This document shows, in pieces, positions 16,480 through 24,831 of a stretch of 64,000 nucleotides of DNA. Where the stretch lies: contig NZ_CP075715.1 in NCBI RefSeq assembly GCF_024584805.1, positions 3,592,026 to 3,656,025 of the forward strand, given 5' to 3'. The stretch is from Streptomyces sp. FIT100. GTDB taxonomy: Bacteria > Actinomycetota > Actinomycetes > Streptomycetales > Streptomycetaceae. Each line of letters begins with the position of its first letter. Position 1 is the first letter of the stretch. The notes below the pieces were generated by a model, which searched no databases, was not told the origin of the DNA, and worked only from the letters and a program-made list of their open reading frames with translations. A program made the translations under genes and the position numbers.

Positions 16480-17625
16480 TCAGCGCCCGGAAGCCCCGGC
16501 GGGGACGGACGGGGCGGCGGGGACGGCGGGGACGGCCTCGGCCCCTGACCGCTTGTGCCAGGCGGTCAGGGCGTTCCCGATCTCCCACGCGCTCGGCACC
16601 GCCGCAAGCCCCAGGGGTCTCGCGGCCGCCGCCAGCACGTCGTGCAGCCGGGCCGCCGTACGGTCCAGCAGCGGCCGGTCCGGTTCGGCGGCGGCGGCGA
16701 GGGTGAGGGCCGAGCGGATGGTGTCGGTGAAGACGGACTGGGCCCGCTTGAAGTCCAGCAGCCGGTCCAGGTCCTCGTACCAGCCGGCGGAGCCTCCGGG
16801 CAGCGCCTCCTCCACGGCGGCCGCCCAGGCACGGGTGACCTCGGCGGCCTGGGCGGCGGGGTAGCGCATGAGGTGGAGATGGGTGGCCAGGTCGTAGAGG
16901 GGATCGCCGACCATGGCCAGCTCCCAGTCGATCGTCCACACCTTGCCGTGTCCGTCCAGGATGAGGTTCTCCCGGTGCAGATCGCCGTGGAGCAGGCAGA
17001 ACGGCCGCCGGGTCAGCCCGGAGACGCGCCGCCTCAGGTGGTGCAGTGCGGCATCGGTGATGCCGAGTTCGGTGAAGATCTCGCCGTACTCGGCGGAGTT
17101 CTCGCGCAGGACGCGCTCTTCGACGAAGAGGACCAGACGCTCCAGGAAGCCCTGGGTGTCGCCGTCGTGGGGGCGGTCGGCCGATTCGCAGGTACGGTCG
17201 GCCGCGAGGTTGCCGGCGCGGACGGCCGCCAGTTCGCTCACCAGCCGCATCAACTGACGGACGACGTCCGCGGGGAGCGGGCCCGCGTGCCCGAACGCCT
17301 CGCCGAGCGTGGCACCTTCGACGAAGCGCTGAAGCGAGACGCCGCCGGTCTGGAGGACGATCCCCGGAAGGCTGCTGATGCGCCCTCTGAGGGCCTGGAC
17401 GAGGCCCTCCTCGGACTTGAAGCACCGGCGGTCGAACCAGAGGAGCCCGGCCCTGGGCTCACGGCACTTCACCGGTACCGGCAGGCCCGTCTCGGGGGAC
17501 ACCACCGGGAAGAAGTACGTCTCGTGATGGGAGCCGCGGAAGGGCCCCTTGATGCAGTGCGGGTCTACGTGCAACTCGTCGGCGGGGGCAGGGCGACGCG
17601 TCGCGGACACCGGTTCGGCGACCAT
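16480..17625 (-). CDS. Aminoglycoside phosphotransferase (APH)-fold protein
   Basis: A 381-aa kinase-fold protein of the APH/choline-kinase superfamily. The Brenner-type catalytic loop reads LLHGDLHRENLILDGHGKVWTIDWELAMVGDPLYDLATHLH: HGDLHREN gives catalytic Asp and Asn, and IDWE gives the metal-binding Asp. N-terminal lobe is atypical (GPFRGSHHETYFFPV, PVPVKCREP). Substrate unknown; resistance should not be assumed. ATG 17625 has TAGGGT 5 nt upstream and no ribosome site, suggesting a leaderless start. It lies downstream of the GntR-HAD pair on the same strand, about 95 nt away. Confidence 0.85.
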   Translation of the reverse strand: MVAEPVSATRRPAPADELHVDPHCIKGPFRGSHHETYFFPVVSPETGLPVPVKCREPRAGLLWFDRRCFKSEEGLVQALRGRISSLPGIVLQTGGVSLQRFVEGATLGEAFGHAGPLPADVVRQLMRLVSELAAVRAGNLAADRTCESADRPHDGDTQGFLERLVLFVEERVLRENSAEYGEIFTELGITDAALHHLRRRVSGLTRRPFCLLHGDLHRENLILDGHGKVWTIDWELAMVGDPLYDLATHLHLMRYPAAQAAEVTRAWAAAVEEALPGGSAGWYEDLDRLLDFKRAQSVFTDTIRSALTLAAAAEPDRPLLDRTAARLHDVLAAAARPLGLAAVPSAWEIGNALTAWHKRSGAEAVPAVPAAPSVPAGASGR

Positions 17626-17719
17626 GGTGCACCCTAGCGCTTCCCACGGTGGCGGCCGGCCAGGCATCGCCGGGCCGCCTCTTGCCGGTCCGGGGGATGT
17701 GCGCGGGGTGCGGCAGGTC

Positions 17720-18490
17720 TCAAGGCCGCCCCAGCGTCCGTACGGCCTGAAGCAGGGGCTCCAGCGACTCCACGACCATCGGCGCACCCGCCTTCCACAG
17801 CCGTGCGGTGCGGTGCTCGCCGCGGCCGTACCCGAGGAAGCGGACGCCCGCCTCGCGGGCCGCGTACAGGTCGGCCGGGGTGTCACCGATCATCAGCGAC
17901 GCGGCGGGGTCCGCGCCGAGGGAGTCCAGGGCCCGGCGGACGCAGTCCGGGTCGGGCTTCAGGAGGCGGGGGTCGCCGGTGCGGCCGTGGATGTGCGGGG
18001 CGAAGCACTCACGCAGCCCGCGGCCGGTGAGGTACTCCTCCGCCACCCGCGGGGAGTTGTTCGTGGCGACGGCGAGGCCCACCCCGATCGCGCTCCAGGT
18101 CCGTATCAGCGGATCCGCGTACGCGGTGGGCCAGGAGGTCCGTGTGGCCTGGAGCTCCTCGCGGGTGAGCTCCGCCTCCAGCTCCCCGACGAGTCCGCTG
18201 CCCGGATGGTCCCGGCTCACGGCACGCAGCACGGCGTGCGGATCTCCCGCCTCGTCCTCGGCCAGCCGCACCGCGGCCCCGCGCGCCCGCAGCCACTCCA
18301 CCAGGCCGGCGGCGACGGTGCGCGGGGGATGGCGCGCGAAGAGATGGCAGATGGGGCCGTCGAAGTCGAAGAGGACGTACTCCGCGCCGCTGATCAGATC
18401 CTCGATGCTCTCGGCCACCGTGTGTGCCGCCTGTTTCGCTTGTTTCGCCAGTTCCGCTTGTTTCGCTTGTTCCGCCTGTTCCGTGGTCAC
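17720..18490 (-). CDS. HAD-family hydrolase
   Basis: A 256-aa haloacid-dehalogenase-fold phosphatase. Motif I is YVLFDFDGPIC (DFDG), motif II ATNNSP, motif III K in RLLKPDPDCVRRAL, motif IV LMIGDTPADLYAAREAG. Acts on a small phosphorylated metabolite, identity unknown. The GTG start shares its G with the TAG stop of the upstream GntR gene (TAGTG), so the two are translationally coupled. The first 22 residues are a repetitive EQAEQAKQAELAKQAKQ stretch encoded by imperfect tgtttcgct/tgttccgc repeats, probably slippage-derived. Confidence 0.9.
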   Translation of the reverse strand: MTTEQAEQAKQAELAKQAKQAAHTVAESIEDLISGAEYVLFDFDGPICHLFARHPPRTVAAGLVEWLRARGAAVRLAEDEAGDPHAVLRAVSRDHPGSGLVGELEAELTREELQATRTSWPTAYADPLIRTWSAIGVGLAVATNNSPRVAEEYLTGRGLRECFAPHIHGRTGDPRLLKPDPDCVRRALDSLGADPAASLMIGDTPADLYAAREAGVRFLGYGRGEHRTARLWKAGAPMVVESLEPLLQAVRTLGRP

Positions 18491-19350
18491 TAGGAGAGTG
18501 TCAGGTCCGAGGCGATGGTGTTCCAGAGTGCGTCGAACCATTGCTGCGCCTGTTCCACGAAAGCCGCGTCGCGCGGCCCGCTGCCGGCCCGGAAGGGGAA
18601 CAGGAGCGACTCGGTGCCGAGCGCGTCGTACATCTCCACGGGTGTGGAGTTGATCTCCTCCTCCCGCCTGGTGACCTTGTAGTACCCGAAGAGCGCCTCG
18701 GTGCCGTTGAGCACGTACAGCTTGACCGGCGGGGTCAGGGGCAGCGCGCGGAACGAGATGCGGACGTCGATCCCGTGGCTGGCGTGCAGGGCCTGGAGGC
18801 TGTGGCGCAGGACCTGCCCCTGGGCGTTGCGCTGGGCGAGCCACCGGTCGTGGACCGCGTGGTCGTCGGGCTGCGCGTCGACCGGGCTGGGGAAGGCGAG
18901 GTTGATGGAGCTCGCGGGCAGCAGGATCCGGGCCGTGACGGACCCGGGGCGGATCCGGCCCTCGTGGATCCGCCGCAGTGGCTCCGAGAGCGCGAGCATC
19001 AGGGTCTCGGAGGTCAGTCCGAGGGAGTCGATGCGCACGTCCGGGACGGCGAACGCCCGCGCCATCCGGGCCGCGAGCGCAACCATCGTCGGCTGGGGTT
19101 CGTCGTCGGCGACCGCCTCTCGCTCCGACGGGTCGACGACACGGGGCGGGGCGCCCCGGGTGGCCCCGGTGAGCAAACCCTCGTCGTGGAGGAGTTCGAG
19201 GGCCCGGCGGACGGCGCCCCGCTCGACGCCGAACTCCGCGACGAGCTGGGACTGGGTGGGTATCGGGGCGCCGGGCCGGAGCTCTCCGCCGTGGATACGC
19301 CCCCGCAGGGCATCGGCGATGTCCTGGTGGGTCAGCCTTCGTCCGTTCAT
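18490..19350 (-). CDS. GntR-family transcriptional regulator
   Basis: A 286-aa regulator with an N-terminal winged helix (LTHQDIADALRGRIHGGELRPGAPIPTQSQLVAEFGVERGAVRRALELLHDEGLLTGATRG). The C-terminal 200 residues (VRIDSLGLTSETLMLALSEPLRRIHEG, PVKLYVLNGTEALFGYYKVTRREE) are not a standard FCD or UTRA domain I recognise. ATG 19350 was preferred over GTG 19374 because CAGGAGAA lies 8 nt upstream. Coupled to the HAD gene through TAGTG. A cluster of AGTTG/CAACT elements lies directly upstream and may bind it. Confidence 0.88.
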   Translation of the reverse strand: MNGRRLTHQDIADALRGRIHGGELRPGAPIPTQSQLVAEFGVERGAVRRALELLHDEGLLTGATRGAPPRVVDPSEREAVADDEPQPTMVALAARMARAFAVPDVRIDSLGLTSETLMLALSEPLRRIHEGRIRPGSVTARILLPASSINLAFPSPVDAQPDDHAVHDRWLAQRNAQGQVLRHSLQALHASHGIDVRISFRALPLTPPVKLYVLNGTEALFGYYKVTRREEEINSTPVEMYDALGTESLLFPFRAGSGPRDAAFVEQAQQWFDALWNTIASDLTLS

Positions 19351-19383
19351 CGCGCCGTTCTCCTGAGTCACCACTCGACGCTA

Positions 19384-19511
19384 CAACTCTCTTCCAATTG
19401 TGGGGAGTTGTTGGAGGCAAGGTTATTGTCCACCGCCAAGTGGGGACAACTCCAGTAGTTGGCGACAACTTTCGGAACTTGGTCGAAGTAGGCCGACAGC
19501 GATCACAGTTG
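19384..19511. promoter_or_regulatory. Cluster of AGTTG/CAACT elements between GntR gene and a small gene
   Basis: CAACT at 19384, 19447 and 19466; AGTTG at 19406, 19457 and 19507. The trio at 19447-19470 forms two overlapping inverted repeats (CAACT-N5-AGTTG and AGTTG-N4-CAACT). The region separates the GntR gene (minus) from a 55-aa gene (plus) and is A/T-richer than its surroundings. Confidence 0.5.
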
Positions 19512-19567
19512 GCTGATCAGCCGCCCCCGTTCATGCGCTCCTCCCCACCCCAAGGAGGGATTCCGCC

Positions 19568-19735
19568 ATGCCGCTCCTCACCTTCGCCGTCGAAGAGTTC
19601 ATCCACTGGCGCTTCGGTCTCATGGGCGCGATCAGCCTCGGACTGCTGAGCTTCGGCCTGCGAGCCAGGAACGCCACCGCCGCGGGAGCGGGCAGCATCA
19701 TGCTGGCGCTGCTGCTCCACTCCGCCTCGGGATGA
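19568..19735 (+). CDS. Small hydrophobic protein, 55 aa
   Basis: Not recognised. Sequence begins MPLLTFAVEEFIHWRFGLMG and continues with a hydrophobic segment (AISLGLLSFGLRA) and a second one (AGAGSIMLALLLHSASG), so it may be a two-helix membrane peptide. AAGGAGGGA lies 8 nt before ATG, an excellent ribosome site. It is divergent from the GntR gene and shares its repeat-rich promoter region. Confidence 0.7.
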   Translation: MPLLTFAVEEFIHWRFGLMGAISLGLLSFGLRARNATAAGAGSIMLALLLHSASG

Positions 19736-19789
19736 GCGAAGGACACCTACCGCCCCTCAGGCCGTCGCCGAGGAAACCGTCTCCGGCCG

Positions 19790-21046
19790 TCAGAACATGT
19801 CCGGGCACCAGGGCCGCCGCCGCGCGCGGAACACCCCGTCCGCGCGCGCCGCCGCGCCCTGCCGCTCCTCGTCGAGGCACCCCAGGGCCACCAGCCGCAG
19901 GACCGACTCGTCCCCGAGGTAGAGCCGCCCCAACTCGCCCGCCCCCATGACCAGATCGGGCTCCTCCGTCGTCGGTACGCACCAGGCGCCCTCGGGCGTC
20001 GCGTCCAGCCGGAAGCGGCCGCCCGCGAGGCCCGCCTCGTCCCGTACGTCGAGCACCAGCGAACCCGACGCCTCGTACGTGCGCGACTGGAGGGCCCGCA
20101 CGACGTCCAGCAGCCGCACCCACAGGAAGTCCGTGTGCGACACGGTCCGGGCGGCGCGCGGGTCCGGCAGGAGCAGCGGGAGCAGATCGTCGGGGGCGCG
20201 GCCGCCCGACCGGACCCTGGTGATCCAGTCGATCGAGCAGACGAACTGCCACAGGGCTCGCTCGGCCGCCGGGGAGACCGCGATCAGACTCTGGACCCTC
20301 GCCGTGTCCGCGGGCTGGCCGCCGTCGGTCCAGTGGGACTCCGCGGTGTACGTGATCAGGCCCTCCACCTCGCCCGCCGCCGAGCGGTACACCGCGTGGT
20401 ACGGCTCGGTCCACGGCTGTGAGGGCAGCCGCACCGCGCCGGTGTGGAGGCTCCACCACCGCTCGTCCCGGTCGATCGCGCCGTGCTGCCGTGCGCGGAA
20501 GCGTTCGTGCAGTTCAGGGCCGACCTTGCGGACGTCCTCGGCGTCGGCCAGGTCCACCCTGCCGCCGTCGGCCGGGCCCGACCGACGGGGGTCGAGGCCG
20601 CTGCGGGTGACGTCGATCTCCCATTCGGTGCACGAGGTGGCCGGGCCGAACCCGAAGCGCCCGTAGATCGCGTACTCGGCCGGGAGCAGCGTCGCCGCGG
20701 TGTCCCCGCGCTCCTTCGCCGCCGCGAGATCGTCGGTGATCATCCGGGTGAGGATGCCCCGGCGGCGGTGCGTCGGTGCGACGGTGACCTGTGCGACGGC
20801 GTTCGCCGTGACGAACGCGCCGCCGACCACGGTCAGTTGCTGGCTGAAGGAGCGGTACGTCGCCACGCACCGCCCGTCCCCCGCGAAGCCCCCGCGCACC
20901 CGGCCGAGGTCCATATGGGCGAGCCGGTCGGCCGCCTCGGACTCCTCGACGACAGGCGGCTGCAGAAACCCGGTGGCCAGGGCCCGCAGCCAGTCGCGGC
21001 CCTCGGCCGCGGTGACGGTACGCACCTCGACATCGTCACGGCTCAT
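19790..21046 (-). CDS. GNAT N-acetyltransferase, Eis-like
   Basis: A 418-aa protein matching the three-domain Eis architecture: N-terminal GNAT with acetyl-CoA loop [28 protein letters not shown], the [13 protein letters not shown] transition, a second degenerate GNAT region and a C-terminal SCP2/sterol-carrier-like fold ending [10 protein letters not shown], where the free C-terminal carboxylate acts as base in Eis. Eis enzymes acetylate amines, including aminoglycosides and protein Lys, in mycobacteria; the Streptomyces substrate is unknown. TAGCGT lies 7 nt before ATG, so the mRNA is probably leaderless. Downstream of rsiG on the same strand. Confidence 0.88.
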   Translation of the reverse strand: MSRDDVEVRTVTAAEGRDWLRALATGFLQPPVVEESEAADRLAHMDLGRVRGGFAGDGRCVATYRSFSQQLTVVGGAFVTANAVAQVTVAPTHRRRGILTRMITDDLAAAKERGDTAATLLPAEYAIYGRFGFGPATSCTEWEIDVTRSGLDPRRSGPADGGRVDLADAEDVRKVGPELHERFRARQHGAIDRDERWWSLHTGAVRLPSQPWTEPYHAVYRSAAGEVEGLITYTAESHWTDGGQPADTARVQSLIAVSPAAERALWQFVCSIDWITRVRSGGRAPDDLLPLLLPDPRAARTVSHTDFLWVRLLDVVRALQSRTYEASGSLVLDVRDEAGLAGGRFRLDATPEGAWCVPTTEEPDLVMGAGELGRLYLGDESVLRLVALGCLDEERQGAAARADGVFRARRRPWCPDMF

Positions 21047-21097
21047 ACCGTCCACGCTAGGGGGTGTCCTCACCGACCCGCCCGGGGCGGTGGCGCT

Positions 21098-21793
21098 TCA
21101 GGTCAGAAGATCGTCCACTTGCGCTTCCCCTTCGCGGTATCTGCGGGCGATCTCTGCACTGCAGCCGTCGGCCGTCCGCTGGAGCTGCGCGCGCTGCCGC
21201 GACACCTGCTGCTCGTAGCGCGCGAGCCGCCCCATCGCCGCGCGCAGCTCGTCGTCCGTGCGTGCGTCCAGGTCGGAGAGCTCCACCTCGGCGAGCATCT
21301 GCGCGGCGAGCCGCCCGTACTCCTCGCCCCGCGGGGTGGACAGCGTCACATGGCGGGCCGAGCTGCCGCGCCGCGACGGCGGGTCCGCGAGGATGGCCGA
21401 AAGCCGGTCGACCACCGCGGCGTCAGGCCCGAGCCGGCCCGCCGCGGGCGCGGCGACGGACGGCGCCGGCAGGGCCGGCGGGTCCGTGCGCCGGGCCAGC
21501 TCCGCGCGCAGGATGTCGATGCGGCCGTGCAGCAGCCGCCGCACATAGCTGAGGTCCGCCTCGTCCCGCTGCGCCTCGCGGCGCAGCGCGCGCAGCTCGG
21601 GCAGCCCGAGGGCGGCGAGATCGTGGACACGGGGCTCGGACAGCGCGTACGGCGAGGCTTGCGAGGCCGACGAGGCCAGCAAGGCCGACGAGTCCGAGGT
21701 GCGCTGCTGGGGCGGCCGCATGGCGCCCGAGCCGCTGCACGTGGTCGTCGTGGGTACGGGACCGGACGGCTGCCCGGCGCCAGGTGTGGTCAT
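21098..21793 (-). CDS. rsiG: c-di-GMP-dependent anti-sigma factor RsiG (antagonist of WhiG)
   Basis: A 231-aa helical protein. Two copies of the c-di-GMP motif E(x3)S(x2)R(x3)Q(x3)D can be read: helix one E78-S82-R85-H89-D93 (His where Gln is expected) and helix two E194-S198-R201-Q205-D209 (exact). In S. venezuelae RsiG, with a c-di-GMP dimer, sequesters the sporulation sigma factor WhiG and links c-di-GMP level to spore formation. N-terminal 50 residues are Ser/Ala-rich and poorly conserved; Met25 is an alternative start. A perfect palindrome lies 61-81 nt upstream. Identification rests on the twin motif and domain layout. Confidence 0.85.
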   Translation of the reverse strand: MTTPGAGQPSGPVPTTTTCSGSGAMRPPQQRTSDSSALLASSASQASPYALSEPRVHDLAALGLPELRALRREAQRDEADLSYVRRLLHGRIDILRAELARRTDPPALPAPSVAAPAAGRLGPDAAVVDRLSAILADPPSRRGSSARHVTLSTPRGEEYGRLAAQMLAEVELSDLDARTDDELRAAMGRLARYEQQVSRQRAQLQRTADGCSAEIARRYREGEAQVDDLLT

Positions 21794-21853
21794 GCGTGAA
21801 TCAGTCCCCTCGACCGGTGCATGGGGTCTCCCGGAGGCCCGGAGGGCCGAGGG

Positions 21854-21874
21854 GATGCACCGTCTCGGTGCATC
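21854..21874. promoter_or_regulatory. Palindrome upstream of rsiG
   Basis: GATGCACCG-TCT-CGGTGCATC, perfect 9-bp arms, with an additional CGGTGCAT half-site at 21815-21822 nearer the gene. Located between divergent rsiG and dtd. Could be an operator; a stem-loop in either leader is also possible. Confidence 0.5.
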
Positions 21875-21985
21875 GTGCCATTACGGACGGTTCGGGCGCA
21901 GGCCCTCTCCACCCGTTCAGCCCCGGATGGCCCCGCGATCGGCCGCCCGACGGGTGCCGGTCGGCTCCCGGATAGGTTGGTCCGT

Positions 21986-22411
21986 ATGCGAGCAGTGGTA
22001 CAGCGGGTCGACGGCGCGAGTGTCGCGGTGGCCGGCGAGACGGTGGGCGAGATCGTCGGCGAGGGGCTGTGTGTGCTGGTGGGGGCCACCCACGGGGACA
22101 CACCGGAGAAGGCGGCGCAGCTCGCCCGCAAGCTCTGGTCGCTGCGGATCCTGGACGGCGAGAAGTCCTGCTCGGACGTGAACGCGCCGCTGCTGGTGAT
22201 CTCGCAGTTCACCCTCTACGGGGACGCCCGCAAGGGCCGCCGTCCCACCTGGCACGCCGCGGCACCCGGCGAGGTCGCCGAGCCGCTCGTCGACGAGGTG
22301 GTGGCGCAGCTGCGGGGGCTGGGGGCGCGTGTGGAGACGGGCCGGTTCGGGGCGATGATGCGGGTGTCGCTCACGAACGACGGCCCGTTCACGGTGCTGC
22401 TGGAGGTGTAG
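21986..22411 (+). CDS. dtd: D-aminoacyl-tRNA deacylase
   Basis: A 141-aa DTD enzyme, which hydrolyses D-aminoacyl-tRNAs and glycyl-tRNA(Ala) in the cytosol to keep translation chirally clean. Start [15 protein letters not shown], then the two active-site signatures SQFTLYGD (about residues 73-80) and NDGPFT (131-136; the usual NxGPVT/NDGPVT position). Length equals the family norm. TAGGTT ends 7 nt before ATG with no ribosome site, so leaderless translation is likely. A 9-bp terminator hairpin follows. Confidence 0.95.
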   Translation: MRAVVQRVDGASVAVAGETVGEIVGEGLCVLVGATHGDTPEKAAQLARKLWSLRILDGEKSCSDVNAPLLVISQFTLYGDARKGRRPTWHAAAPGEVAEPLVDEVVAQLRGLGARVETGRFGAMMRVSLTNDGPFTVLLEV

Positions 22412-22477
22412 CACCGCGGAGGGGCGGCACCTGAAGATGCGGCACTGCGGCAGTGCGGCACCTGGGGAGGTGTAGCG

Positions 22478-22501
22478 CCTCGGAGGTCGGTGCCTCCGAG
22501 G
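22478..22501. terminator. Hairpin between convergent dtd and YgfZ genes
   Basis: CCTCGGAGG-TCGGTG-CCTCCGAGG, perfect 9-bp stem with a 6-nt loop, 66 nt after the dtd stop and 27 nt from the YgfZ stop. No T-run, as is usual in Streptomyces; probably bidirectional. Confidence 0.65.
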
Positions 22502-22528
22502 GGCTCCGCCGCCCCGGGAGGACACGGC

Positions 22529-23539
22529 CTACGGCTCGACGACCGTCTCCTGGGCCGCCGCCGTGCCGCCGGCCAGCAACTTGGCGTCGACCGGCACGTT
22601 CCGCTTCACCAGCGCCAGCGCGATCGGGCCCAGCTCGTAGTGGCGGGCCGAGGTGGTGATGAAGCCCAGCTGACGCCCCTCCTCCCCTCCCCCAGAGCCT
22701 TCGGCCTGGGAGGTGCCCCCAGCCGCGAGCCGTACCGGCGTACCGTGCCCGGGCAGGTGCACCTCGCTGCCGTCCAGGTGCAGGAAGACCAGCCGGCGCG
22801 GCGGCTTCCCCAGGTTGTGGACGCGCGCCACGGTCTCCTGGCCCCGGTAGCAGCCCTTCTGGAGGTGCACGGCGGTGCCGATCAGCCCGATCTCGTGCGG
22901 GATCGTCCGGTGGTCGGTCTCGAAGCCGAGCCGCGGGCGGTGCGCCTCGACCCTCAGCGCCTCGTACGCCAGCACGCCTATCGCGGGGCCGTTGGCCGCG
23001 GCGTACGCCTCCAGGCCGTCCCGCGGCAGGAACAGGTCGCGGCCCTGCGGGGTCTCCCGAACGACCACGCCCTCCGGCGCCTCGGCGATCGAACCGGCGG
23101 GCAGATGCACCACGGCGAAGTCGTCCGTCCGGTCGGCGACCTCCACCCGGTAGAAGAACTTCATCGACTCCAGGTACGCGATCAGCGCCTCCTGCGTCCC
23201 GGGCTCGACATGCGCCCACACGGTCTCGCCGTCGTCCACGAGGGACAGCGCGTGCTCGATATGGCCGTGCGCGGACAGGACCAGTGCCTCGGTGGCCTGC
23301 CCCGCCGGGAGGTCGCTGACGTGCTGGGTGAGCAGCAGATGCAGCCAGCTCAGCCGGTCACCGCCGGACACGGTCACCACGCCGCGGTGCGAGAGGTCGA
23401 CGAAACCGCCGCCGTCCGCGAGGGTGCGCTGCTCGCGGAACAGATCGCCGTAGTGTGCGGCGACACCTTCGTCGCGCCCTTCGGCGGGGACGGCGCCGGG
23501 CAGGGACAGCAGAGGGCTGATCGTTGAATGTCGCTGCAT
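22529..23539 (-). CDS. ygfZ: YgfZ/GcvT-fold folate-binding protein (Fe-S maintenance)
   Basis: A 336-aa protein related to GcvT. The YgfZ signature K-G-C-Y-x-G-Q-E is present as LQKGCYRGQETVARVHNLGKPPRR, with the redox-active Cys. YgfZ uses tetrahydrofolate and supports assembly or repair of iron-sulfur enzymes such as MiaB. Other conserved parts: FVDLSHRGVVTVSGGDRLSWLHLLLTQHV, IGLIGTAVHLQKG. The stretch AGGTSQAEGSGGGEEG in the C-terminal domain is encoded by a dispersed repeat, inserted in frame. ATG 23539 preferred; GTG 23545 possible. Divergent upstream neighbour is nur on the same strand, 9 nt away. Confidence 0.92.
   Translation of the reverse strand: MQRHSTISPLLSLPGAVPAEGRDEGVAAHYGDLFREQRTLADGGGFVDLSHRGVVTVSGGDRLSWLHLLLTQHVSDLPAGQATEALVLSAHGHIEHALSLVDDGETVWAHVEPGTQEALIAYLESMKFFYRVEVADRTDDFAVVHLPAGSIAEAPEGVVVRETPQGRDLFLPRDGLEAYAAANGPAIGVLAYEALRVEAHRPRLGFETDHRTIPHEIGLIGTAVHLQKGCYRGQETVARVHNLGKPPRRLVFLHLDGSEVHLPGHGTPVRLAAGGTSQAEGSGGGEEGRQLGFITTSARHYELGPIALALVKRNVPVDAKLLAGGTAAAQETVVEP
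22686..22724 (-). repeat. Dispersed repeat, copy B (inside the ygfZ gene)
   Basis: Minus strand: starts GGCTGGGGGCACCTCCCAGG, ends CTCTGGGGGAGG. Matches copy A (9585-9623) over its two conserved ends with a variable middle, and is read in the same frame (AGGTSQAEGSGGG). Confidence 0.7.
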
Positions 23540-23548
23540 ACGCACAGC

Positions 23549-23986
23549 CTACGACTGGTCAGCAGCCGCCTTCACTGCGCAGTCGGCGCACCGCCCGAAG
23601 ATCGCGAAATGCTTCATGTCGGTGTCGAACCCGTAGGTCTCGCGGAGCTTCGCGATGAACTCGGCGGCGACCGCGACGTCCGCCTCGATCACGTTCGTAC
23701 AGTCCCGGCAGACCAGGTGCATGTGATGGTGCCGGTCGGCCAGGTGGTACGTCGGCGCCCCGTGCCCAAGATGCGCGTGCGAGACCAGGCCCAGCTCCTC
23801 CAGCAGCTCCAGCGTCCGGTAGACCGTGGAGATGTTCACCCCGGAGGCGGTCCTGCGCACCTCGACGAGGATGTCGTCGGGGGTCGCGTGCTCCAGGGTG
23901 TCGACGGCTTCGAGGACAAGCTGGCGCTGCGGGGTCAGCCGGTAGCCGCGCTGCCGCAGATCGCTCTTCCAGTCGGTGCTCACCAC
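23549..23986 (-). CDS. nur: Fur-family nickel-responsive regulator Nur
   Basis: A 145-aa Fur-family repressor. From memory nearly identical in its start and core to S. coelicolor Nur (SCO4180), which represses nickel uptake and sodF/controls Fe-SOD when nickel binds. Seen: DNA-binding part LRQRGYRLTPQRQLVLEAVDTLEHATPDDILVEVRRTASGVNISTVYRTLELLEELG; nickel-site His33, His86, His88, His90; second-site His70, His72, His126; structural CxxC pairs C93/C96 and C133/C136. Start GTG 23986 (MVSTDWKS). No nickel transporter is adjacent. Probably cotranscribed with ygfZ (9-nt gap). Confidence 0.93.
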   Translation of the reverse strand: MVSTDWKSDLRQRGYRLTPQRQLVLEAVDTLEHATPDDILVEVRRTASGVNISTVYRTLELLEELGLVSHAHLGHGAPTYHLADRHHHMHLVCRDCTNVIEADVAVAAEFIAKLRETYGFDTDMKHFAIFGRCADCAVKAAADQS

Positions 23987-24005
23987 CCGACCAGTGTAGG
24001 AAGAC

Positions 24006-24578
24006 CTACTTGAAGAAGGCGATGCCGTCGTCCGGAAGATCGCCCAGATCCTTGGCCCACGCCTCGACCTGCTCGGGCGTGACGACCTTCTTCAGGTGCG
24101 CCGACATGTAGGGCCGCAGCGGCACCTCGGGGGTGGCCTTCTCGCCCACCCACATCAGGTCGCTCTTCACATAGCCGTACAGGCGCTTGCCGCCGCTGTA
24201 CGGGCCGGCGGCCGCGGTGCGGGCGACGGCGTCCGTCGCCAGGTCGATCTGCGGCTTCTGGTCGGCGAGCTCGCCGTACCAGATCTCCACGACGCCCTGG
24301 TCGCGGACCATGACGACCTCGACCTTGCGGTCCTTGTCGATCCGCCAGTAGCCGGACTCGGACTCGAGCGGCCTGACCTTGCGGCCCTCGGAGTCCAGCA
24401 CCCAGGTGTGCGACACGTACTCGATGAAGTCCCGGCCGTCGTGGCTGAACGTCACCGACTGCCCGAAGTTGCACTTCTCGGCGCCCGGGAAGTCGGAGAC
24501 ACCGGCGCCTTCCCACGTGCCGAGGAGGAACGCGAGGGGGACGAGGTCGGGGTTGAGGTCGGAGGGGATCTCGATCAT
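24006..24578 (-). CDS. Nitrobindin-like heme-binding beta-barrel (FABP family, DUF1794)
   Basis: A 190-aa all-beta protein. The family signature GxWxGxG is LLGTWEGAGVSDFPG near the N-terminus, and the distal/proximal heme His is plausibly in YMSAHLKKV near the C-terminus. Nitrobindins are 10-stranded barrels binding ferric heme and reacting with NO or peroxynitrite. Sits 20 nt upstream of nur on the same strand, so it may be in the nur-ygfZ transcription unit. ATG 24578 gives the conserved start IPSDLNPDLVPLAFLLG. Confidence 0.9.
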   Translation of the reverse strand: MIEIPSDLNPDLVPLAFLLGTWEGAGVSDFPGAEKCNFGQSVTFSHDGRDFIEYVSHTWVLDSEGRKVRPLESESGYWRIDKDRKVEVVMVRDQGVVEIWYGELADQKPQIDLATDAVARTAAAGPYSGGKRLYGYVKSDLMWVGEKATPEVPLRPYMSAHLKKVVTPEQVEAWAKDLGDLPDDGIAFFK

Positions 24579-24622
24579 GAGTGGCTCTGGCGATCTACTG
24601 GATCTACGTGGACAGGGGGGGT

Positions 24623-24721
24623 TCAGCGCTGGCCCTGGTACAGCTTCTTCACGGCCAGGCCGGTGAAGGCGAGCACGCCGACGCAGACGAGGACCAGCAG
24701 GATCTCGAAGAACAGAATCAC
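24623..24721 (-). CDS. 32-aa single-pass membrane peptide
   Basis: GTG 24721 is preceded by AAGGAGCACCTC, a strong ribosome site. The product starts MILFFEILLVLVCVGVLAFT and ends AVKKLYQGQR: one hydrophobic helix followed by a basic tail, the topology of small regulatory membrane peptides. It lies 44 nt upstream of the nitrobindin gene on the same strand and could be the first cistron of that unit. Function unknown. Confidence 0.75.
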   Translation of the reverse strand: MILFFEILLVLVCVGVLAFTGLAVKKLYQGQR

Positions 24722-24754
24722 GAGGTGCTCCTTGACTGAGCGGTGAAGCAGAAC

Positions 24755-24818
24755 GGGCCGGACCCCAGCTTAGTGGGCTCGGGTCCGGCCCTCGCGGAGA
24801 GGGCCTCTGACGAGGCCC
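24755..24818 (-). terminator. Tandem hairpins after the three-paralogue operon
   Basis: Outer hairpin: GGGCCGGACCC (24755-24765) pairs with GGGTCCGGCCC (24781-24791), perfect 11 bp. A second hairpin GGGCCTC-TGAC-GAGGCCC lies at 24801-24818, nearer the stop codon at 24832. Together they look like the end of the 24832-27433 operon. Confidence 0.7.
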
Positions 24819-24831
24819 TTACCGTGCGCTC

